This document shows positions 25,587-34,365 of a stretch of DNA of 64,000 bases, piece by piece. Where the stretch lies: assembly GCA_964453055.1 (NCBI GenBank), contig CAYVOD010000002.1:1-64000 (forward strand), given 5' to 3'. Made by a program: the position numbers and the translations under genes. The notes under the pieces are model-generated. The model was not told where the DNA came from. It made no database searches and saw nothing but the letters and a program-made list of their open reading frames with translations. Position 1 is the first letter of the stretch, and every line of letters begins with the position of its first letter. Source of the stretch: UBA2256 sp964453055 (GTDB lineage Bacteria > Spirochaetota > Spirochaetia > Treponematales > Rectinemataceae).

Positions 25587-26410
25587 AGGAATAGCCTCGC
25601 GAAAACATCCTCAAGCAGTGCGGTGAATGGCCTGGAATCGAAAAGTTCCATTTCTTCGAAGGCTTTCCTGTAGTCGGCCACAAAACCTCGGATTTCCCTG
25701 CGGGGAGTCGAAGTCTTTCTGCCCGATATTGACATTTCCTTATCCTTAAACCTGAAAGCCTTCTCTCCCGAAAAGACCAAGCGAAAATCCTCCACCTTGT
25801 CCCTGGATATATTCGCCATGCAGACGAACATGGCCGAATCGGAAGAGGGATATAGGGAAGCGCCCAGCTTTCGATAGTACACGAAATCATAACTATAGAG
25901 GGGGATCCTGATCCGGCTTAAGAGGCTTGCCTTCGGAATCAGCGGTCTGTAATCCTCGCCGCAGAGGTGACTCACGCTCGCCCAGCGAGTGCCCGAGGCT
26001 GAACGAAATTCAATCTGGGCTTCCATGCAGGAGAGAAAAGGCCAAAGATCGAGGAAGCGGCTCGCGCAGCAGAGATTGCCGCCGATTGTGGCGATATTGC
26101 GCAAACCGCGGTTACCTATCGCCCTGATTACGGCGCCGAGGGGCTCGGGAAGGCTCGCGGGGGCAAGGCTGAGAATGCCCGTGAAGGTTGTGCAGGCTCC
26201 CATTTCCAGAAACTGCTCTGTCCGCACTGTTTTTCGCAGTTCCTGGACTTTCGCTATGGAGGCGACTTGCTCGGGAAGGTCGATGGTTCTCGAAGCTTGG
26301 GAACCGACTATGGCGCTGCCGCCTGCGATGAGGAGAATATCGGGGTTTTTGCGGAGCAGTTCGAGAATTTCGGCTACATCTTGTGGAAAGAACACTTCGC
26401 TAAGCTTCAC
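25583..26410 (-). CDS. Molybdenum hydroxylase FAD-binding subunit (CoxM/XdhB-like)
   Basis: Medium subunit of a xanthine-dehydrogenase-family enzyme; carries electrons from Fe-S clusters to FAD. Residues 1-170 form the FAD domain, with LLIAGGSAIVG near the N-terminus and GNRGLRNIATIGGNLCCA, the two classical FAD-contact motifs. The rest matches the CO-dehydrogenase flavoprotein C-terminal domain. Length 275 is normal. Its start overlaps the 2Fe-2S gene by 11 bases and its end overlaps the methyltransferase gene by 4. Confidence 0.92.
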   Translation of the reverse strand: MKLSEVFFPQDVAEILELLRKNPDILLIAGGSAIVGSQASRTIDLPEQVASIAKVQELRKTVRTEQFLEMGACTTFTGILSLAPASLPEPLGAVIRAIGNRGLRNIATIGGNLCCASRFLDLWPFLSCMEAQIEFRSASGTRWASVSHLCGEDYRPLIPKASLLSRIRIPLYSYDFVYYRKLGASLYPSSDSAMFVCMANISRDKVEDFRLVFSGEKAFRFKDKEMSISGRKTSTPRREIRGFVADYRKAFEEMELFDSRPFTALLEDVFARLFL

Positions 26411-26885
26411 GACTGAATTTCCTCTTGTTCCGAAGCTCCGCCGCGAGCTTTACCGCCTTGATCAGGCCTATTGGATCGCTGCACGGACAAGATACCATAT
26501 CCAGGGATTCCAGGATATCTTCGTCGCCGGGGAGAGGAATCCGGGATAGTAAATCGAAAATCGCCATGATTTTCGCCGTTCGGCAAAATGGGCAAGGCTG
26601 GGTGCCCGTAGCCTGAAAGGCCTTATCTATGTCTTTAGCTTCGGGATTTTTGACGATAGCTTCGAAGGTGAGAATAGTCGCTGCCCTTGCCTTGAAGGCA
26701 GGGACCAGGCAGGAGTGCACGATGCGGCCATCCATGAAGATCAGGCACTTGCCGCAGCGTCCTTGTAGACAGTCAGAATTAAGGCTTGAAAGCTTGAGCT
26801 CATTTCTCAGCACGTCTACCAGACGGTCGCCGCTTCTGGACTTTAAATGTCTTTGAACGCCGTTGACAGTGACATCGATTATCAT
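26400..26885 (-). CDS. Molybdenum hydroxylase 2Fe-2S subunit (CoxS/XdhC-like)
   Basis: Small subunit with two [2Fe-2S] clusters, 161 residues. The N-terminal ferredoxin-like cluster is CLQGRCGKC with a fourth Cys in VHSCLVPA; the helical second domain has PCPFCRTAK and VSCPCSD. The second-cluster motif departs from the usual CGxCTPG...CRCTGY wording (PCPFCRT, CPCSD) but keeps four Cys. It transfers electrons from the molybdopterin centre to the FAD subunit. It overlaps both neighbouring genes, so subunit stoichiometry is probably set by coupling. Confidence 0.92.
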   Translation of the reverse strand: MIIDVTVNGVQRHLKSRSGDRLVDVLRNELKLSSLNSDCLQGRCGKCLIFMDGRIVHSCLVPAFKARAATILTFEAIVKNPEAKDIDKAFQATGTQPCPFCRTAKIMAIFDLLSRIPLPGDEDILESLDMVSCPCSDPIGLIKAVKLAAELRNKRKFSREA

Positions 26886-28951
26886 GATCCCTCCAAGAGC
26901 CTCAGGATTTCTCCGCCCTTGAGGGGCAGCTGGCGCGGGTCAAGCCCAAGAGCCTGGGTGAGGGCGCTATAAAACGCCGCGGGAATTGTGATAAAAGGAA
27001 GTTCGCCAATGCCCCTAGCCGTTCCGTTCCGCTCGGGTTCTATAAACCGTATGTCGATAGCGGGGAGATCTTTCATTCTGAGGCTGGTATCGGCCAGGTA
27101 ATCCTTTCTTCCTGCCGTGGCTGGATCGAAATCGTTAGCCGTGCAGAGGGCGAGGGCGCTCAAGACCGAAGCCCTGAGAGAAGCGAGGGCTGTCGGCGTT
27201 GAGACAATTCTTCCGGCGTCGATGACCATCCAGACCGCCAAGGGGATCGGCTTGCCCGTCAGCGCGTCGATCTCGACTTCCACGGCCGTGCCGCACCATG
27301 ATGCCGAATCGAGTAGCTGGGCTCCAGGATGCAGATTCTCGGGCTCTGGCGCTACGCTAAGCGCCCTCGTTCTTGCCCTGGCGCTCAGAGGCAGACTCTC
27401 CCTGAATCGTTTTTTTTGAATGCTTCGGCAGGTTCTTTCTATCAGATGATTTATGATCGTAGAGCCCCTTGATAGGGTCATCGGGCCTGAGGGGAGGCTG
27501 TGGACTTTTTCAGGCAGCATAAAGCGTATGCGTTCTTCCTGGATCGAAAGTATTTCCGCGGCGGTCTTGCGCAACATGGTCTTGAGCGCCTCCGAGCCGG
27601 TGGATGCCTGGGTCTTTATGAGAAGATCAAGATCCCTTCCCAGGGTCGCTTCAACGGAGTATACATTCATGCCTGATTGTTCGGAGAAGCTGCGGCCGGT
27701 CTGATATCCCAGGGTGAGGGCGATTCCTCGAACGATACCTTCCCTGCATCCGGGATCTCTTTTTTTTACCAGCTCGTAGCTGGCGTATTTCCTTGGATAA
27801 TCGGAAATAAGCTGCAGCTCCCTATGAATTCTGTCCAGGGGTATGTCGGCGCTCAAGCCCGGGGAGCCGAAGATGGATTGGCCTTTCCTTAGAATATTGA
27901 GAGCCTTGATTTCAGCCGGGTGTTTTGAATATCGTTGCGCGAGGTTGTTCATATGGGCTTCGATCGCGAAAAAGGCATGGGTGGCCCCGACGCTGCCCAT
28001 GGCTCCCAGGGGGATGGTATTGCTACGGATGGCGTATGCTTCGATGCGTATGGCCGGGCAGGAGTAAATGCCTGTGATGGCTGATACAGCCTGGTAGACA
28101 AGCTCGGCGGCCAGTGGATTATAGGCGCCGATATTTATCAGGATAACTATATCCAAGGCTAGCAAGCGTCCTTGATCGTCGCTTCCCGACCTGATGCTGA
28201 CCGCGCTTCGGGCTTGTTTGGTGGTATGGAGGAAATCCTCTTCCCGAGTGTAGAGAATTCGAACAGGTTTGCCGCTTATCTTGGAGGCGAGGGCGGCCTG
28301 AGCGGCGACGATGGTTGGGTACCAAAGCCTGCCGTCAAGAGTCCGGCCCAATTCCGTCGGGTGCACGACTATATCGGCCTCGGAGAGCGAAAAAGCCCCC
28401 GCCAGCCGTCGGCGGAGATCGTCTGGCCATTGGGTGGCGCAATGCACCGATAGCGAAGTCTTGTCCCAGGAAGCCAGGGCTCCCATCGGTTCGCTGTAAT
28501 GATGGTCGAAAATTCCGTTTCTGTAGACTTCCTTCAATTCGGTCGAAGAAGCGGCAAACATTTTTTCCAGGTCCCCATGCTCGGCGCTGTAATGAAATGC
28601 GATTTGGGACGAAGAAAAGCTCTCCCATTCCTGCTCGGGTTCCTCTTCTTCGCACTCCACCCCAATAGAAGCGGCCAGTTCGTCGCAGGTGCCGGGATCA
28701 GGCCCGAGGATGAGGCCCAAAGCTTCTCCGCGGTAGGAAATCCGCTCCGCAGCCAATATGGGGATCCCGTCCTTGAAAAAAGATCGAAGGGAATGCTTGG
28801 CAAGGTCCTCCTGCAGGATAGTGGAAAAACCCCTGGGCAAGGCGTCGATTTTAAGCTTCGCGTTTTTCCCGCGAGGGAAGGGAGAGCGTATAGTCGAAGC
28901 GTAGAGCATGCCCGGCGGCTGAAGATCGCAGAGCAGCGGCAGGGTTTCCAA
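26882..28951 (-). CDS. Molybdenum hydroxylase large subunit (xanthine dehydrogenase family)
   Basis: Molybdopterin-binding catalytic subunit, 689 residues and on the short side for the family. It starts directly at the first domain (LQPPGMLYASTIRSPFPRG), has the FAxE-type segment GATHAFFAIEAHMNNLA and ends with GIGELPFITIPAAFYSAL, which carries the catalytic Glu. The substrate cannot be read from sequence: purines, aldehydes or N-heterocycles are all handled by this family. The start is a TTG 4 bases after the NusG-like stop, with no good Shine-Dalgarno, so it may rely on coupling. No cofactor-insertion (XdhC/MocA) gene is in the cluster. Confidence 0.92.
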   Translation of the reverse strand: METLPLLCDLQPPGMLYASTIRSPFPRGKNAKLKIDALPRGFSTILQEDLAKHSLRSFFKDGIPILAAERISYRGEALGLILGPDPGTCDELAASIGVECEEEEPEQEWESFSSSQIAFHYSAEHGDLEKMFAASSTELKEVYRNGIFDHHYSEPMGALASWDKTSLSVHCATQWPDDLRRRLAGAFSLSEADIVVHPTELGRTLDGRLWYPTIVAAQAALASKISGKPVRILYTREEDFLHTTKQARSAVSIRSGSDDQGRLLALDIVILINIGAYNPLAAELVYQAVSAITGIYSCPAIRIEAYAIRSNTIPLGAMGSVGATHAFFAIEAHMNNLAQRYSKHPAEIKALNILRKGQSIFGSPGLSADIPLDRIHRELQLISDYPRKYASYELVKKRDPGCREGIVRGIALTLGYQTGRSFSEQSGMNVYSVEATLGRDLDLLIKTQASTGSEALKTMLRKTAAEILSIQEERIRFMLPEKVHSLPSGPMTLSRGSTIINHLIERTCRSIQKKRFRESLPLSARARTRALSVAPEPENLHPGAQLLDSASWCGTAVEVEIDALTGKPIPLAVWMVIDAGRIVSTPTALASLRASVLSALALCTANDFDPATAGRKDYLADTSLRMKDLPAIDIRFIEPERNGTARGIGELPFITIPAAFYSALTQALGLDPRQLPLKGGEILRLLEGS

Positions 28952-28955
28952 ATAC

Positions 28956-29492
28956 TCAGCGGGATTCGTGCTGTTCCTCCTTGACGGCCTCGAGCACTTC
29001 GAAAGAAAGATCGAAGGAGATAGGCGAATCGTTCATCTCAAGCCGCACCTTAGCCCGCTTTTTCCTTCTGTCCACCTTGACGATCCTTCCCTCCATTCCC
29101 ATCATGGGACCTTGGATGACCTTGATCCGGTTGTTCTCGTCGAAGGAAACCAGGGAACTGCCGATTTCGCCGCCGAAGGCCACGAGCTGCTTGATTATGG
29201 CCGCGTCGCGATCTCCCAGGGGTTTTATGCTGTCCGTCCCCGGCAGCACCCGTATGAAGTATTTCGTTTTACGCAGGTTGCCCAGCAGCTCCGGAGAAAT
29301 TTTATCCTCGGGGTATTGAAAGAATAGATAACCAGGGAAGAGACAGCTGATAATCGTGGCGGGCTTGCCTTTTTTCCTGGTCCTTATGGTTTTTTTGATA
29401 TTGTATAGAGCCTGGTCCGGTCTCTGCTTTGAGAAAAACTCGATATAGGCATCTTCCCGGCCCGACACTACCTGGATAGCGAAAAAACTCAT
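28956..29492 (-). CDS. NusG-family antitermination protein (LoaP/RfaH-like paralogue)
   Basis: A 178-residue protein with an NGN domain (MSFFAIQVVSGREDAYIEFF, IISCLFPGYLFFQYP, VLPGTDSIKPLGDRD) and a C-terminal KOW domain (VIQGPMMGMEGRIVKVDRRKKRAKVRLEM). The arrangement matches specialised NusG paralogues such as LoaP rather than core NusG, which is usually encoded beside secE and rplK. Such paralogues load on RNA polymerase at their own operon and help it read through terminators. It is the first gene of the molybdenum-hydroxylase operon, with 4 bases to the next start, so it probably controls that operon. Confidence 0.88.
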   Translation of the reverse strand: MSFFAIQVVSGREDAYIEFFSKQRPDQALYNIKKTIRTRKKGKPATIISCLFPGYLFFQYPEDKISPELLGNLRKTKYFIRVLPGTDSIKPLGDRDAAIIKQLVAFGGEIGSSLVSFDENNRIKVIQGPMMGMEGRIVKVDRRKKRAKVRLEMNDSPISFDLSFEVLEAVKEEQHESR

Positions 29493-29670
29493 CTATAATC
29501 CCGCCTGGGTTCTGTTGAATGAATGTCTATTGTAAGACCTCGATAGGCCATTTGGCAACCGATGGGAAGGGCGAGAGACGATTGACGTTTTCCCGAAGGC
29601 CGGGCTTCTGCCCTCAACCAGGCTTCTGCATGCTATCGACAGCTCGTCATGCAGCTATTATGATCACTCC

Positions 29671-31659
29671 ATGGCCTACAATTCCGCCGAGGACGACAGG
29701 ACCGAGAGAATAAAATACCTGGAAAAGGCTATCAAAACCCACCAGAATCTCTATTACAACGAACTGCCCGAATTGAGCGACGAGGCGTTCGACGCGCTCT
29801 GGGCCGAGCTGGAGGATCTGGATCCCGACAATCCCCTTTTGGGAAAGGTCGGCGAAGACCTGGCCGATGGCTGGCCTAAGGCCAGGCACGTGATGCCCAT
29901 GGGCAGTCAGTCCAAAGCCAGCGACCCGGAGAGTTTCAGGATTTGGGCCGAAAAGGCGGGACTCTCAGCCTACGTCGTTCAGCATAAGTTGGATGGTGCG
30001 AGCATCGAGCTTCAATACCAGGACGGGGCGTTCGAACGGGCGGTCACAAGGGGGGACGGGACAATCGGCGACGATATCAGCCCTAACGCCCGCCGTATGC
30101 GGGGGGTTCCCTTCAGGCTTCCTGAGTCTTTTTCAGGCGCGGTCAGGGGCGAAGTGCTCATGCCCAGGGAAACTCACGCGCGAAAGTATTCCGACAAGGC
30201 CAACTGCAGGAACGCTGCCAACGGCCTCATGAAGCGGAAAGACGGCATCGGCAGCGAGGACCTCGTAGTTATCTGCTACGATGCTCTTGGCGGCTTGGGG
30301 GAAGCCGAGTTTTTTTCGTCCCCCACCGAAAAGGGGCAGGAAGAGAGGCAGGCTTCACCCTTCGGCGACGAGCTCGAAAAGATCGCCTGGCTTTCTCGTA
30401 TGGGATTTTTTACCGTCGAAACGAAATTCCTCCTCAGCGTCGAGGCGGTGATCGACTATAGGGCTCAGGTGATGGCCTCGCGGCAGGAACTTGAGTACGA
30501 TATCGACGGCTTGGTGGTCAAGGACAAGTTCATCGACGCTAAGGACGCGGCGAAAACGCGTCCGGAAAGACAAATCGCCTTTAAATTCAACCTGGAAGAG
30601 GCTGTGACCGGGCTGGTAGCCGTCGAATGGAGCGAAACGGGAGCCTCCTACACCCCGATAGGCATCGTCGAGCCAGTAAGGCTTGCCGGCACAACCGTCC
30701 AAAGGGCCAATCTGAACAATCCCGGCATGATTCGGAAAATGGGGCTGAAAATAGGGTCCAAGGTGGTGGTGACGAAACGGGGCGAAATAATACCGAAGAT
30801 AGAATCGCTGGTGGAAAATCCTCCCGGCGCTAAGGAGATATCTCAGCCCGAGATTTGCGAAACTTGCGGAAGCAAGCTCGTGGACGAGGATACGAGGCTC
30901 TACTGCCCCAACGAACTATGCCCAAAAAAAGAACTCCACAGGCTTGAAAAATGGATCGGCGTCCTGGATATCCGCGACTTCGGGCCGGCTCTCGTCGCGA
31001 GGCTTCACGAATCGGGAGTTCTTAAAACCATAGCGGACCTCTACTCCCTAAGCCTCGAGCAACTGGAGGCCATCGAAAGAATGGGCAGGAAATCCGCCCA
31101 GAAGGTACTCAAGAACCTCCACGCCTCCAAGGAGATCAGCCTTCAGGAGTTCATCGCCGGCTTCGACCTGGAGGGTGTCGGGCTCCTGGTGGCGGATAAA
31201 ATCGTGTCCGCCGGCTACGACAGCCTCGAAGCCCTGCTTTCCGCGGAAAAGGCCGCCCTCGCGCGGATTCCCGGCATCGCCGAAACCATGGCCGAAAACA
31301 TCTGGAACTCCCTTCGGGCAGTAGAAGACCAAATGAGAACCCTGACGAGAGGCGGCGCCATACGCATAAAGGCCCCGACCCCGCGCTCGGGCGGCGATGC
31401 AGGCCCTGTCAGGGGAAGAAGTTTCTGCTTTACCGGCGAGCTTTCGAGCATGAAGAGGCAGGAAGCTGAGAAGATGCTGCGGGATCTCGGAGGAAGCGCG
31501 AAAAGCTCTGTGACCAAGAACCTCGATTTCCTGGTCACCAACGAACCGGAGTCCGGTTCGGCGAAAAACCAGAAAGCGAGGGCGCTCGGCGTGAAAATCT
31601 TAGATGAGGAAACTTTTCTCGCCCTGCTGCGCCAGGCCCTCCAAAAGCAGGGAGCTTGA
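29671..31659 (+). CDS. ligA: NAD-dependent DNA ligase
   Basis: Seals nicks using NAD. A 662-residue enzyme with the Ia domain (YYNELPELSDEAFDALWAELE), adenylation motif KLDG with K106 (VQHKLDGASIELQY), EYDIDGLVVK, the OB fold, a four-Cys zinc finger (CETCGSKL, CPNELCPKKE), the HhH array and a C-terminal BRCT domain (GRSFCFTGELSSMKRQEAEK). Two motifs deviate from common LigA: HVMPMGSQSKA where HxxPMLSL is usual, and ASIEL after KLDG. All key catalytic residues are kept. The ATG follows a TATTAT box by 9 bases with no Shine-Dalgarno. Confidence 0.95.
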   Translation: MAYNSAEDDRTERIKYLEKAIKTHQNLYYNELPELSDEAFDALWAELEDLDPDNPLLGKVGEDLADGWPKARHVMPMGSQSKASDPESFRIWAEKAGLSAYVVQHKLDGASIELQYQDGAFERAVTRGDGTIGDDISPNARRMRGVPFRLPESFSGAVRGEVLMPRETHARKYSDKANCRNAANGLMKRKDGIGSEDLVVICYDALGGLGEAEFFSSPTEKGQEERQASPFGDELEKIAWLSRMGFFTVETKFLLSVEAVIDYRAQVMASRQELEYDIDGLVVKDKFIDAKDAAKTRPERQIAFKFNLEEAVTGLVAVEWSETGASYTPIGIVEPVRLAGTTVQRANLNNPGMIRKMGLKIGSKVVVTKRGEIIPKIESLVENPPGAKEISQPEICETCGSKLVDEDTRLYCPNELCPKKELHRLEKWIGVLDIRDFGPALVARLHESGVLKTIADLYSLSLEQLEAIERMGRKSAQKVLKNLHASKEISLQEFIAGFDLEGVGLLVADKIVSAGYDSLEALLSAEKAALARIPGIAETMAENIWNSLRAVEDQMRTLTRGGAIRIKAPTPRSGGDAGPVRGRSFCFTGELSSMKRQEAEKMLRDLGGSAKSSVTKNLDFLVTNEPESGSAKNQKARALGVKILDEETFLALLRQALQKQGA

Positions 31660-31722
31660 AGCGCCGGCGGATTGCGGGATAGTATCCAGCACAGCGATGG
31701 TCAAGGAAAGGTTTATTCAATC

Positions 31723-33552
31723 ATGACAGATATCAAGAGGCTGTGGAAAGAAGCGGCGTACAGGGCTCTGACGAGCCTTTCGGCTTCCCTGGGGATAGAG
31801 GGAGTAGGCGATATCGAATCCCTGGTGGCCGAATATCCTCCCAAGCCCGAACTGGGCGACATCGGCTTCCCCATGTTCGGCTACTCGAAGCTGTTCAAGA
31901 AGAGCCCGGCGGCTATAGCCGCCGAGATGGAAAACCTGCTGGCCGCCCAGGGCGAGGATCTATTGCGCTACGGAAGGCCCAAGGCTGTCGGCCCCTATCT
32001 CAACATCTTCCTGGACAGGGTTTCCATCATATCCGATATCCTCGCCCGGGGGACAAAAAGCGGCTGGAACGCCTATTTGCCTCTCGAAGGCGAGCGGGTC
32101 ATGGTGGAATTCTCCTGTCCCAACACCAACAAGCCGCTGCACTTGGGACATCTCCGCAACAACGTGCTGGGCGAATCCCTGTCGAGAATCCTCAAGGCCG
32201 CGGGAGCGGAGCTCCGGAAAGTCAATCTCATTAACGACCGGGGAATCCATATCTGCAAATCCATGCTCGCCTACCAGGTCTACGGGGGAGGGCGCAGCCC
32301 CGAGGATGAGGGCCTCAAGAGCGATCATTTCGTGGGCAAATATTACGTGCTCTTCAACCAGCTCAAGAAAGAAGACCCCCAGGCGGAGGAAAAGGCCCAG
32401 GAACTGCTGAGGCGCTGGGAAGCCGGCGACTCGGAGATCCTCGGCCTGTGGAAGAAAATGAACGCCTGGGCGGTGGGAGGCATCAAGGCTACCTACCGGC
32501 GGCAGGGGGTCGGCTTCGACGATTACTACTTCGAAAGCCTCACCTATACCAAGGGCAGGCAGGAAGTGCTGGACGGCCTCGCGCGGGGTGTATTCTATCG
32601 GGACGAGGACGGCTCCGTATGGGTCGATCTGGAGGATATCGGCCTCGATAAAAAGGTGCTGCTCCGCAAGGACGGCACCAGCATCTACATCACCCAGGAC
32701 ATAGGCACCGCGATACAGAGGAGCAAGGACTGGCCCTTCGACGAGCTCGTCTACGTGGTCGCCAGCGAGCAACACTATCATTTCCGAGCCCTCTTCGAAA
32801 TTCTCCGCCGCCTGGGCTATTCCTGGTCGAAAAACCTCTTCCACCTTGCTTACGGCCTGGTCAACCTGCCTTCCGGCCGGATGAAGACCCGGGAAGGCAC
32901 GGTGGTTGACGCAGACGACCTGATCGATGAATTGACAGCCCTCGCCCAGAAGGAGATCGAGGCCAAGGGCAGGGACGCCCTGGTGGGCGATCCTAAGGCG
33001 GTGGCCGAAAAGGTCGCGTTGGGCGCGCTGCATTATTACCTGCTGCAGACCTCTCCCACCAAGGACATGCTCTACGATCCCGAGCAGTCGCTTTCCTTTA
33101 CCGGCAATACCGGGCCCTATATCCAGTATATGGGAGCCAGGGCCTGCTCCATCTTGAGAAAAGGCGGGGAGGGGGAATCGGCCGCACAGCCCCGGGCCGG
33201 AGGAGCCTTGGCAGGCGGTCTCTCGACGGGAGGACTACAGGCCGGCGGGGCCGCGGGCGGGGCCGCGAGGGCCAAGGTGCTGGACAACGAATCTGACTGG
33301 CCATTGATCCGCTGCCTGGCTTCCTACTCCAGCGCCCTGGAAGGGGCGGCCCGGACCAAGGAACCATCGATCATGGCCGCCTACGCCCATGAGCTGGCGG
33401 CGACCTTCTCAGGCTGGTACAGGGACAATCCCGTGCTCTCCAATCCTAATCAGGATCTTTCCGCCGGGAGGCTCGAGCTCGTGAGAGCGGTAAAATCGAC
33501 CTTCGAAGAGGTCTGCCGACTGCTCTGCATTCCCTTCCTGGAAGTCATGTAA
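31723..33552 (+). CDS. argS: Arginyl-tRNA synthetase
   Basis: Class I synthetase charging tRNA-Arg, 609 residues. The N-terminal Add1 domain (SLVAEYPPKPELGDIGFPMF), HIGH-equivalent (KPLHLGHLRNNVLGES, about 137-152), VYVVASEQHYHF and the SGRMKTREG stretch at about 385 identify it, and the DALR anticodon domain ends it. Between about residues 480 and 515, inside the C-terminal part, there is a Gly/Ala-rich insert (GGALAGGLSTGGLQAGGAA) built from short GC-rich repeats. The ATG at 31723 is chosen (MTDIKRLWKEAA), with AAGGAAAGG 11 bases upstream; an upstream in-frame ATG at 31672 is not family-like. Confidence 0.95.
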   Translation: MTDIKRLWKEAAYRALTSLSASLGIEGVGDIESLVAEYPPKPELGDIGFPMFGYSKLFKKSPAAIAAEMENLLAAQGEDLLRYGRPKAVGPYLNIFLDRVSIISDILARGTKSGWNAYLPLEGERVMVEFSCPNTNKPLHLGHLRNNVLGESLSRILKAAGAELRKVNLINDRGIHICKSMLAYQVYGGGRSPEDEGLKSDHFVGKYYVLFNQLKKEDPQAEEKAQELLRRWEAGDSEILGLWKKMNAWAVGGIKATYRRQGVGFDDYYFESLTYTKGRQEVLDGLARGVFYRDEDGSVWVDLEDIGLDKKVLLRKDGTSIYITQDIGTAIQRSKDWPFDELVYVVASEQHYHFRALFEILRRLGYSWSKNLFHLAYGLVNLPSGRMKTREGTVVDADDLIDELTALAQKEIEAKGRDALVGDPKAVAEKVALGALHYYLLQTSPTKDMLYDPEQSLSFTGNTGPYIQYMGARACSILRKGGEGESAAQPRAGGALAGGLSTGGLQAGGAAGGAARAKVLDNESDWPLIRCLASYSSALEGAARTKEPSIMAAYAHELAATFSGWYRDNPVLSNPNQDLSAGRLELVRAVKSTFEEVCRLLCIPFLEVM

Positions 33553-33575
33553 TCCGCTTAGATGGCGGGTACCGG

Positions 33576-33605
33576 TTGACAGTCTCTCGCGTATCGGTGT
33601 ATAAA
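33576..33605 (+). promoter_or_regulatory. rplU operon promoter
   Basis: TTGACA at 33576-33581 and TATAAA at 33600-33605, spacer 18. Transcription would begin near 33612, giving a leader of about 30 bases that contains the rplU ribosome-binding site. Confidence 0.65.
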
Positions 33606-33642
33606 AACGCGCTACGTATGGTTAATTGACGAGGAAGCAAAG

Positions 33643-33957
33643 ATGTATGCAATTGTAGAAATCAACGGTAAACAATATCGGGCCGAGAAAGGCTCCAAGC
33701 TCAAGGTGGACAGGATAGAAGAGGAAGCCGGAGCCAGCCTTTCCTTCGACAAAGTCCTGCTGCTTTCCGACGAATCCGGCGTAAAAGTGGGCTCTCCCTA
33801 CGTGCAGGGCGCCAACGTCACGGCGACGGTGGACGCGGAGCTCAAGTCGGACAAGGTGATAGTATTCAAGTACAAGCCCAAGAAAGATTACAGGCGAACC
33901 CAGGGCCATAGGCAGCGCTATACCCTCGTCACCGTCCAGGAAATCGTCGGCGCCTAA
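33643..33957 (+). CDS. rplU: Ribosomal protein L21
   Basis: 104-residue large-subunit protein that binds 23S rRNA. MYAIVEINGKQYRAEKGSKLKVDRI, VLLLSDESGVKVGSPYV and YKPKKDYRRTQGHRQRYT are diagnostic. GAGGAAGC precedes the ATG. It is followed by rpmA after 26 bases; the cysteine-protease gene prp that often lies between L21 and L27 in Firmicutes is absent. Confidence 0.97.
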   Translation: MYAIVEINGKQYRAEKGSKLKVDRIEEEAGASLSFDKVLLLSDESGVKVGSPYVQGANVTATVDAELKSDKVIVFKYKPKKDYRRTQGHRQRYTLVTVQEIVGA

Positions 33958-33983
33958 GCCGCAACAGCCAAGGGAGGAATAAA

Positions 33984-34235
33984 ATGCCGCACAAAGGCGT
34001 CAATGGCAGAGATTCTCAGCCCCAATACCTGGGGGTTAAAAAATACGCGAACGAAGCGGTAAGCGCCGGTTCGATCATAGTCAGGCAGAGGGGATCGAAA
34101 ATCAACCCCGGCCAAAACGTCGGTATCGGCAAGGACGACACCCTTTACGCATTAGTCGACGGAGTGGTTTCATTCAAGGAAGTCCGGGGCAAGAAGTACG
34201 CCCAGGTCGAACCCTTCCCGGCCGAACAAGCTTGA
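33984..34235 (+). CDS. rpmA: Ribosomal protein L27, shortened N-terminal arm
   Basis: 83-residue large-subunit protein whose N-terminal arm normally reaches the peptidyl-transferase centre. The body is typical (YLGVKKYANEAVSAGSIIVR, GKDDTLYALVDG). The N-terminus is MPHKGVNGRDS, about five residues shorter than the usual MAHKKGGGSSRNGRDS; the flexible KKGGGSS stretch is missing. GGAGG lies 6 bases before the ATG and no upstream in-frame start would restore it. Arm length is thought to matter for tRNA positioning, so this is an unusual form unless the sequence is in error. A terminator follows. Confidence 0.95.
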   Translation: MPHKGVNGRDSQPQYLGVKKYANEAVSAGSIIVRQRGSKINPGQNVGIGKDDTLYALVDGVVSFKEVRGKKYAQVEPFPAEQA

Positions 34236-34279
34236 GGTTTCAGCCTAGGCTGAATGACCTTAGGGGTATGATCTTCAAA

Positions 34280-34306
34280 GCCGCTCGAAAAAGGAGCGGC
34301 TTTTTT
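34280..34306 (+). terminator. Rho-independent terminator after rpmA
   Basis: GCCGCTC, a 7-base loop and GAGCGGC, then six T (34301-34306). The obgE reading frame starts 60 bases later, so partial read-through or a separate obgE promoter is needed. Confidence 0.88.
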
Positions 34307-34365
34307 CATGTCTTGCCTGTAATGGGCTGGGCTGATATTTTTTTAGCTGCGATGGAGAAAACGAG

